Positions 55,571 through 64,000 of a DNA stretch of 64,000 bases are shown piece after piece. Source of the DNA: Raphanus sativus (taxonomy: Eukaryota > Streptophyta > Magnoliopsida > Brassicales > Brassicaceae); the NCBI RefSeq assembly GCF_000801105.2, contig NC_079516.1, forward strand, positions 50,637,265-50,701,264, given 5' to 3'. The notes beneath the pieces are model-generated. The model ran no database searches. It was not told the DNA's origin and saw only the letters and a list, made by a program, of their open reading frames with translations. A program made the position numbers and the translations under genes. The first letter of the stretch is position 1, and the number at the start of each line of letters is the position of its first letter.

Positions 55571-56560
55571 TTCCTTTTTTTTTTCACGAAATTACTTAAT
55601 TAAAACCCAAACGACAATGTCGGTCCACAAGGGGTTAAATATTACAAAGAGAAAGCTCTAAGGCATGTTTAGCAAGAGAGTATGTCTCTCCATTGTCCTT
55701 ACGAGAGATATGCGAGAAAACTATGAAATCGAAACCAGAGGAGATTTCTTGGATGTCTCTGACGATACCCACAATTTCCTTCATCTGGTATTTGTTGTTG
55801 ATTGCTGCTATGAGCGTTGAGCTGTCGGAGCAAATTTTGAGCTTTGAGAGCTCCATCGTTGCCGCCATGCAAAGCCCTGATCGAATCGCAAGTTCTTCTG
55901 CGATCAAGGGGGAGTTGACGAAATCATGTGTCGTCGATCCACTCCTCTGGAGAGTGTTTGGTAGTCCGTTGAAGATCCAAGCCAGACATGCCTTCTTCCT
56001 TCCTTTATTCCAAGCCGCATCTGTTCGACATTTAACCAGATTCGTCGTCGGTTGTCTCTGTTGATAGTCCATTCGAGGTAGTTTTTTTCTCATTTTTCTC
56101 ATGTGCCTGTTGTGCTTGGATCCATTCTCTCGCTAGCCTGATCCCTCTTATTGCTATCTCCTCAGGTGACGATCCTCGATTCTCAAAGAGGCGGGAGTTA
56201 CGGTCCTTCCAGATTGACCAACAAATCCAAAGCATAATGTCTGTCGAGACTCCTACTGGGGGAAGACATATAGCCTGGCAGAACCGGGTGATTGCAACTT
56301 TGAAGGAGTCTCCTACAGCTATGTGAGATGTGTTCTTAACCAGGATGTTTTCCCAGATTTTATGCGCAAACTCACAGAGAAAAAAGGTATGTAATGGGGT
56401 TTCTGGTTCCTTGTAATGGGGGCAACAAACGTCTAACCCCATACCTCTCTTTTGCAGATTTTCTCCTAGTGGTATTTCTTTATTTATGAATGTGTCTGAT
56501 AATTTGATCTTTTTGTTTTGTTTGTGTAAAAGGGTGTGGTGACACATGTAAGAAATGAGA
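55571..56560 (-). mobile_element. 5'-truncated LINE (zf-RVT and RNase H part)
   Basis: Two overlapping minus-strand frames encode the end of a plant non-LTR element. The first (56547-56032) has the zf-RVT region, GMGLDVCCPHYKEPETPLHTFFLCEFAHKIWE in part, and WICWSIWKDRNSRLF. The second (56102-55635) has an RVT_3-type RNase H domain: KCRTDAAWNKG, LAIRSGLCMA, ICSDSSTLIAAI. They are separated by a frameshift near 56070. A short poly-A lies at the 3' end (complement of the T run near 55576). The reverse transcriptase core is missing, so this is a dead fragment. Confidence 0.85.
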
Positions 56561-59500
56561 GTGTGTGTTTTGTGAATTCAGAGTGAATATGAACATATAA
56601 TTTGAAGTTTATCAAAAGAAAAAAAGAACATATAATTTGTAAGAAAATATTGGTTAAGATACATTTAAGATAAGAATGACAATTATCAGCTAAGATAAGA
56701 TGATGGACCATCATTCAATTTTTTTTGGTTATAGGTTTCACTCATTATTCTTCTGTTTGTAATGGTCACCACTGGTTTTAAGCAGTGGTTTTATACCATA
56801 TTTACATGATAACTGGAGTGTTCAGATTTGTTGATATTATCTTCACAATTTATAATTTTGCTACTTATATAGTATATATATATATATATATATATATATA
56901 ACTTTTAGTATATCATGATGTTTTTATTTAGTATAAATTCAGTCTAGTCTCAGTGATACTGATATCAGTTTAAATTATTTCTTGTGAATTCATATTTATT
57001 ATAAATTATATAGTTTTAAATAGTCTAAATTATTTTAAAACAATACATTAACTCTTTTACGAATCAAATTCAATATTTCGTAAAATATAGCGATTAAACA
57101 CTTTCAATTTTATGTAAAGTGAATTGTGTTAATTGGTAATTTATATATGTAATTATTGAAAGCCATTTCAAGTGACAAGAGAAAACTCTGAAAAACTATG
57201 ACAGGCTTGTAAATCAGTTTTTTAAACACTAATTCAAAAGATGTATCCGTAAATCTCAATAATCCAACGCAGAAATAAGTAACAAGACACTTACTTTAGA
57301 ATTATAGTGTACAGAGTATAGTCGATTAGTTATCGCTAATTGTTAAATGTTAAATATATTGCTTCGTATCGAAGAGAATATCTGAAGAAAGAGGTCTGCA
57401 TAGGAGTGCACAAAAATATTGGTGTGGATTTGTGGAGTCCCCAAGTTTATTGCAGATTCTCGAGACCAGAGACCTACGTGGCGTGCACTGAAGCGGTTTC
57501 ATTTCTTACATGGCGTACATGCACAGGTCAGTGTCTGAGACGTATTAGGTATAGCAAGCAAACCAAGGGTATGGTCAGCTCAGCATATAACGCACAGTTA
57601 CATATTGTTGGCTTTGAACTGCGTCATCGACGATTATTTTGTGTATCATATTGGGAAAGAGAAAACAAAATTATGAAACGTTTGTGTACGGTTACAAATA
57701 AAAAGGTACGTGGTGGAAAATTAACACCTTTTTGCCAAGAAAATAGATATATGACTATTCCCAACAAATTTATATGGAATATTTTCTTCTAAATCGAAGA
57801 ATTTTCTAATCGAATTAGATTTTGCTCTCGTATATGTTCTTATAATGGAAATTTTCTATTTTTATGGTAAAGTATAAATATGATATTTTCCACATCTATT
57901 TAGGATAAAAATAATGTTATTTTACATTTTCTTTAGATATAGAAATTTTTATTACAGAAAAATACATCAGAGTAAAAATGAATGTATAAAGGGTTTTCAA
58001 AATGCTCTAAATAGCCATTGTATAAGAATGATGAAAACATTAATTACTGAATTCTATAAACTTAAATATGGATATAGCTTATGATTTATATCTTGGTTAG
58101 TGTATTTGCTTTGAAATTAACGACACTGTCTTTAGGTATTGAGGGTATAAACTATAAACAATGAACAAATGCAATAAGTTCACTAATATTTAAAGAAAGA
58201 CTGGCGTGACAATAAGTGATTATAGTTAGATCAATTTTAACGTATCTTACATCATTATTTACGAAGATATTGATCATTTAACGATATACGATATGCATAT
58301 CACTATCGAGCAAAATCTGGTTTTGTGTTCGAGGATGAAATTGCATAAATCTTTGACCATATGAGAGCTAAGATTCTCAAATCCAAAAGATTTTATCTGT
58401 ATAAAGATAAAAACATCTACAACCACGTCCTTCGAACTCCGAGAGATATGCATAGGGTATGTAAACTAAGAAGACTTGTAATGCACCTTTTGTACCGTTT
58501 GTCTTACATGAATTTGTACGAACAATGTAAAAGACCACTTGATATCATATAATAAACTATTATCAATCAGACGAAAACTGAGATGATTAGCAAGTGTGCT
58601 TAATTAAAACACTATAAATCACTCTGTTAATGGGTTGTCATTCCTGAAATCCCGAGAAAAGTCGGCGTGAAGAATCTCATATTTAACTGATAAAGTCTAG
58701 TTCCAACTGCTTTGGCCAGTGTCATAACACTTCAAATGTTTATATTTTATTGATTAAAGTACAAATCATAGCTTATGTTTGAATTAACTTTGATATGAAG
58801 TGTCGGTTTCTACAATTATTACATGAAGATTCTCGTTAACCGTCATTTTCAGTTTTTGTCGGCGCCCTGAGATTTTATTATTACAAACTGCCACTTCAAG
58901 TGATCTGGTTCCATGCAGGAAGGGAAGAAAGCTTATCCTTGACCGTTGGATTGCGATACATCGTTTGTTTATTTTCGTCGCACTGATGGTTTAAATAACG
59001 TGAGTTGGGTTGTGCCTGTGAACTTGTGATTAATTATCACACATGACATAAACAATTAAACACAAGTGTTTGACTCGAACGTTCTTGACGATTATTGACG
59101 CCCCCACAGGCCACAGCTGGTTTAATCTCTATTGTATGTATTGTCGTCTATATTACCTGGAGAAGTACCTCAACTTTTTTATCAATAAAAAAAGTACCTC
59201 AACTTACTTTTTTCTCTCCTGATATACATATCTTCCTTTTGTATATATTTTTTCAATATATCCTTTTGTATATCCTTCCACAATAAATGAAATTATATAT
59301 ATAAAATTCGTTGGATAATGGTTTGATGGTAGTTTCATTTTATGTATTTGCTTTGTAATAACTTACAAAATCATTATTGTCATCAAAAGAATTAATCCAT
59401 CTAAATTTGACTATCTTTTTAACATTCCATATTATTTTTAATATATATATATATATGTATATGATCTGGATATGATGATACCATAATCAATTGGATGATT

Positions 59501-59795
59501 CAAAACCATAATCAATCAAGATTTTTTTATTAGTATATATTTGCGTCTACTTAACAAATGTCCTTTCGAAACCCTAAGGATTTTCTCGAATTATATATGA
59601 AACTATAAGTTATTTAGCTATTGATCAAATGAAGTAGTATAATTTAGTTGTGAGATGATTGAAAAAAATACAAGTGTGTTAGATCATTTTCTCTATCGCT
59701 CGCTAGATTAAGGCGAAGCTCTGAGATCTACCACGTGTATTACAGGTTGATAGTTCGAGCGAAATATTTATTTTCTGTACGTGGAATGTGTATTA
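56561..59795. other. AT-rich intergenic DNA, no firm gene
   Basis: It holds an (AT)n microsatellite at about 56871-56900 and scattered unclassified repeats. Open frames are short. The longest is 150 codons at 57340-57792 and is listed apart. No RNA gene was recognised. Confidence 0.6.
57340..57792 (+). CDS. Doubtful 150-codon open frame
   Basis: The frame starts with TTG rather than ATG in the scan; the nearest ATG-based start is unclear. The central part (SRPETYVACTEAVSFLTWRT, then RHRRLFCVSYWERENK) is less AT-biased than its surroundings and more protein-like than chance frames nearby. I recognise no domain. It could be a fragment of an old gene or mobile element, or chance. Confidence 0.15.
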   Translation: MLNVKYIASYRREYLKKEVCIGVHKNIGVDLWSPQVYCRFSRPETYVACTEAVSFLTWRTCTGQCLRRIRYSKQTKGMVSSAYNAQLHIVGFELRHRRLFCVSYWERENKIMKRLCTVTNKKVRGGKLTPFCQENRYMTIPNKFIWNIFF

Positions 59796-60155
59796 TCATT
59801 TTGTATTGGAAGGAAGTTCAATAATTAAATTAAGATGTGCTCTACGAAAATGTGTGAATTCAAGTAAAATAATGGTGAATAGTTTAATCACAGATAACAA
59901 GTGGATTACAAGCGGACCATTTTGACAGTTTAGAACCAGCCAGGCATATGAGAAGCTTCGATCCATAACTTTCTGACAGTTTAATCATATATACGAAAGT
60001 TCGTATTCTTTAATGATCACAAAATCTTGCAAATTAAAATGCAATGCTCTCGTGTTAAAAAATAACGTGGTCCAAAAGTCACGAATTTAACTGGTAAAAA
60101 AAAGAGTTCTAATAATTTCATATTTATCCATTTTGTAGTTACAAATCAGCACTCA
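59796..60155. repeat. Local direct duplication, left copy
   Basis: This is homologous to 62200-62548 and continues past the Helitron at 61904-61927. Shared blocks include AATTAAATTAAGATGTGCTC, GAAGCTTCGATCCATA and AATCAGCACTCA. Identity is roughly 75-80 percent by eye. Confidence 0.8.
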
Positions 60156-61903
60156 TCTATACTATTAAAGCAAAATACCTAATAGGTTTTTGCTCTTGGT
60201 TTTTGGAAATAATTATAAAGATATGCCATTACCATATGTGGAATTTTTTTCAATTATTCATCCAAAAATCGCTCGGCCAATCACGTTACACCTTTTCTAA
60301 ACCACATGCATATTTCGAAGCATAATAAAGGCAGCCAATCTAACCCTACGAAAACATTAATAAGGCCCATATGATCTTCTTTTTTTTGTTTTTTTCTTTC
60401 TTTTTCTATTTTTTTCAACGGGTAAACAATCTTTATAACCAAGTTCTAGATTTTGATGGGCCAAGTTCACAGAAAAAGGATTTTAATAACTGAACTCAAT
60501 ACGCTAAATTATTATTTTCTGAAATATATAAAACAATTATTAAATATATTTTTTGCAACTAACTATTAAATAATATTACAAAACACACTATAAAAATTTG
60601 AAGTACAAATTTTAGTTGTAAAATAAAATATTTAAAAGTATACAATTCCGCGCTATTAATTTTTCTTTTTTGTTAACCAGTTTAAAGGATTTACACAATC
60701 TTGAATATAAATAAAATGAATACAAATCTTGCAAACTTCTGTTATTAGAAATTATCATGTATTTATAAAATTCTTTGTGTTATTTTATAATAAACACACA
60801 ATAAATATTAATAAAATTAAATATTGAGATATGTTTGGAAACATGAATAGTAAAGATGTGTACTTTCTTTTATTTACACATTTAGCAATTATATTTCAAT
60901 AAATTAATAACAAATCATAATTTTTTAGAAACATAGATAATATATTTAATACTTCTTTTTATTTAAAAATTTTGCCATTATTTTACGATAAATTAAACAA
61001 CATTCTTTCTATATTTTATTTAAATTGAAAAAATCAGTGTAAAATAAGTTTAACTTTGGGTTAAATAAATAAAATAATATTACGGGTTATAATTATTTAC
61101 AGTATTCTAAAATTTAGTCATATTTAAAATAACAAAAATAAGTCATATAAGTAAATTTAAGATAAATTTCATAAAAATTTAAAATATATAATTTATCAAA
61201 AATCATAACTTTTATTACGTAAAATAATTTTCCAACAAAAATATACCGCCCTTACCTTTTTGTCAGCATTATTTGCAACCAATCAAAAATTATTATTTTG
61301 CAATTACATTAGAGAGTATTTAATATAATTCAATTCTTAGCATTTTTGAAAATTTTGTTTCCTAAATGTTTTCACCATATCTTTCCAAAAAATCTTTCAT
61401 GTTATTAATTATTTAAAAGCATTTATTAAAGGAAACTTCAAAATAAATTCAAGTTGAAATAACAAATGATTAAATCAACAAAATCATAATACAGGTCTGA
61501 ATTATCTCAACTGCTTAAAAATAGTTTCATTTAAAATAAAAACTAAATCATATAAACTAAATTTAATAAAATTATAGAAAATGTTTTGAAATACACAAAT
61601 GAATTTTTCAATACATAGAGTGTTGAAGATATAAATATATTATTTAAATTAAAAAAATCAATGTAAAATAAGTTTAAATTCAGGTTAAATAAATAAAATC
61701 ATATTACGGGTTTGAATTATTTAGAGTCTTTAAAAATTTAGTCATATTTAAAATAACAAATATAAGTCATATAAGTAAATTTAAGACAAATTTCATAAAA
61801 ACTTTAAATATATAATTTATCAAAAATCATAATTTTTATTACGTAAAATAGTTTTTCTAACCAAAAATATACCCGCCCTTTTTAAGGGCCGGTCAAAATC
61901 TAG
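60156..61903 (+). mobile_element. Helitron, 1748 bp, with mapped ends
   Basis: The 5' terminus TCTATACTATTAAAGC follows A. The 3' terminus has the hairpin GCCCTTTTTAAGGGC and GGTCAAAATCTAG, followed by T. The duplicated flank at 62549 shows the same site without the insertion, which supports both borders. No Rep/helicase is present. Inside, two direct repeats of about 245 bp (61010-61260 and 61640-61885) carry alternative 3' ends; the first lacks the hairpin and CTAG. Confidence 0.88.
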
Positions 61904-62199
61904 TAACTAATTTAATTTGAAATACTTATATCCTTCAAAGGTTATTCTATATCAACAACTATGAAGTCTAGGCAATTTGTAAAGGTAACTGAAGTTTAAT
62001 ATATGATGAACACGTGGTAATATAATGGGATACTTTTCTTACAAAAAAAATATTATGGGTACTTTCATTAGTCGTCAACTTATGAACATATTTTTCAAAA
62101 AAAAGAAAATTATGAACATATACAAATTCTTAAGGCATAGTTTTGAGATCGTGACATAAAAAGGCATGGTTTTGAGGATTAAATAATACTATATAAAAA
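61904..62199. other. AT-rich spacer after the Helitron
   Basis: The first 25 bases complete the left copy of the local duplication. The rest is AT-rich, with short repeats of TTATGAACATAT and GGCATGGTTTTGAG. No gene is seen. Confidence 0.6.
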
Positions 62200-62575
62200 T
62201 CATTTTATATTGGAAGGGAGTTCAATAATTAAATTAAGATGTGCTCTACTAACATGTGAATTCCAAAATTCAAGTAATTAAAGTGATGGTTAATATTAAT
62301 TCGTATATTACAAGTGGATACATCCGGACATTTTTAACAGTTTATATAAAGGATAACCAGCCACACACATGCGAAGCTTCGATCCATAGCTTTCTGACGG
62401 TTTTATATACGAATGTTCGTATTATTGCAACAACAAAAAATTGCTCTCTTGTCCAAAAAGAATGTGGTTCAAAAGTCACAAATTTAATTGGCAAAAAAAA
62501 ATTCATAATTCATATTTATCAATGTATGAATTTAAAAATCAGCACTCATATCTAATTTAACTTGACATACTTAGA
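62200..62575. repeat. Local direct duplication, right copy (empty Helitron site)
   Basis: This copy runs through the point corresponding to the Helitron insertion without interruption: AGCACTCA/TATCTAATTTAACTT. It is the uninterrupted version of the site at 60155/61904. Confidence 0.8.
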
Positions 62576-63537
62576 GCATTTTCAATTAAGATTTTCATAC
62601 AAGTTAATTCTGAAAATATACTAATTACAGATGAAAATATAATCAGTTATAGATATTAATAAACTATTATTTTGGGCATTTCAAAATCACAAGATCCACC
62701 TTAATAAATTTCAAAGATTTTGAGATCTTAATAAAATATAAATATTTATATACTTAGGTTAAGAAGCCACATTAAAGATGATTAGCTCATTACGTTAGTC
62801 TATACTCCCTCCTTTCACAAAGTTACATATTCTAGAGAGAGAAAAAACTGTTTTAAAATGATCTATTTGTTGACAAAAAAAAATGATCTATTTTTACATT
62901 TTCAATATATATTTTATCAACTAATTGCAAATTTCCAAAAAAAAAATTGTATTTGTTGGATTTTTATTGGCTTAAAATTATAGAAAAGTATAATCACAAA
63001 AATTTATATAAATTTAATGTGTTTTACTAAAATGTGTGAAAAAATTAGAATATTTAACATTTTGAAACAGAGGGAGAAAGAGTATCAAATACTAGCCTAG
63101 GAAATCTCTCGAAGTCAAGATAATTGAAGTTTAACAATGATGGACACTTAGTGATGTTTTATGGGAAAAATGATGAGTGGTAAACTTATGGACAAATAAA
63201 AATTATGAAGGCATTTTTAGAATCTAAAATTAATTAATGTTACATAGGATGATAGGAATCATTAAATCATTATTGACTCATCGGGGTCAAACATGTTACG
63301 TTTGTTTTGTATTTGATCCATAATCGCGGAATAACAGAATCATAAACCTGGACCATCAAATCATCATGAATCATGATCTATTTTGAACAAATTCTTATAA
63401 AACAACATAACCAATCAATCACAGTATCTCTATGATTAATTTAGGATTTTAGGGGTTACATAACTAGTGAGAATAAATATGATTGGAAGCACTATTCAAA
63501 AAATAAATTATTGGAAGCAAATAATAAAAGAATAACA
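62576..63537. other. AT-rich DNA with one MITE
   Basis: Apart from the MITE at 62805-63082 this is AT-rich, with no gene or RNA recognised. Confidence 0.55.
62805..63082. mobile_element. Diverged Stowaway-like MITE
   Basis: The left end CTCCCTCCTTTCACAAAG and the right end CATTTTGAAACAGAGGGAG are imperfect inverted repeats. TA precedes the left end, and TA follows an extra AAAGAG on the right, so the right border is decayed. Confidence 0.65.
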
Positions 63538-64000
63538 TCTATCTTATTAAAACAGAAACATTTTGTTGGACCTAACATTTATTTTGTAATTTTTTAAATT
63601 AAATACATCTTTATACTTTATAGTTAAACATACATTAAATCACTAATGTTCATTTTTTTATACTACTATCCATGTTTCCAAACAATATACTTATTTCTTT
63701 ATACTACTATCAATGTTTCCAAACAATATACTTATTTCTTTATAGTACTATCAATGTTTCCAAACAATATATTTTTTATACTACTATCAATGTTTCCAAA
63801 TAATATAATAATTAATCTTAGTTATTTTATATCTATCATTTTTTCTTTAAAATTTTGTAGAAACGTCGTAATTTCATAAATTGCAAAATAGTGAACTTTA
63901 AAATTTCGATTATAAGATTACAAATTATGAAACTATTACAATTTAAATCTAATTAGATTTCATATCGGTCATCCATCAGTTGAATTGGTTAGTCTCGGGT
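63538..64000 (+). mobile_element. Helitron 5' end running off the window
   Basis: A is followed by TCTATCTTATTAAAACAG at 63538, the same terminal type as the Helitron at 25866 in ProT copy b. The next bases (AACATTTTGTTGGACC) look like the subterminal region of that family. No 3' end lies before 64000. A 41 bp tandem repeat is inside. Confidence 0.65.
63653..63812 (+). repeat. 41 bp tandem repeat, about four copies
   Basis: The unit TTTATACTACTATCAATG, then TTTCCAAACAATATACTTA, repeats about four times. The third-to-fourth junction has lost part of the unit. It lies within the Helitron beginning at 63538. Confidence 0.88.

Overview
The window is plant nuclear DNA, almost certainly from a Brassica species or a close Brassicaceae relative. 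The evidence is GT-AG introns, AT-rich intergenic DNA and typical Brassicaceae transposons, including Stowaway MITEs starting CTCCCTCCGTT and Helitrons starting TCTATNCTATTA and ending with a GC hairpin plus CTAG. From about 18.6 to 55.3 kb the gene order, as I recall it, matches Arabidopsis thaliana At2g39890 to At2g39980: ProT1, WLIM2a, a HAD-type protein, ISA1, COI1, a Ser/Pro-rich unknown, SPC25, PXN and an HXXXD acyltransferase. I named genes by reading the proteins and recalling this synteny; no search was run.

Region 1 (1-15.3 kb) is transposon. A Mutator-like element of about 10.3 kb (5013-15295) carries a mudrA-like transposase gene on + (6413-8856) and a convergent DUF1985/Ulp1-protease gene on - (13790-9621), the arrangement known from Kaonashi-type MULEs. 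Its non-coding parts are packed with one family of short palindromic repeats built on ACGACTT/AAGTCGT. A second collinear but indel-ridden copy of its middle (1-4895) ends at a 100-N gap and is probably an assembly duplicate or a very recent duplication.

Region 2 (15.3-27.9 kb) is an AT-rich interval with MITEs, then two tandem proline/compatible-solute transporter genes. The first is compact. The second is intact in coding sequence, but two of its introns have taken in about 3.3 kb of Helitrons and a poly(A) retroposon.

Region 3 (28-55.3 kb) is the conserved gene block. WLIM2a binds actin. The HAD protein is membrane-anchored with degenerate catalytic motifs. ISA1 is the starch-debranching isoamylase, and COI1 is the jasmonate receptor F-box protein. 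Next come a Ser/Pro-rich unknown and SPC25, a signal peptidase subunit with an apparent U12-type intron. PXN is the peroxisomal NAD carrier, and a BAHD acyltransferase closes the block. The genes share no single pathway; their grouping is ancestral synteny.

Region 4 (55.5-64 kb) has a 3' fragment of a LINE and long AT-rich DNA with few credible genes. It also holds a 1.75 kb Helitron inside one copy of a local duplication whose other copy keeps the empty site, a MITE, and the 5' end of another Helitron running off the window.
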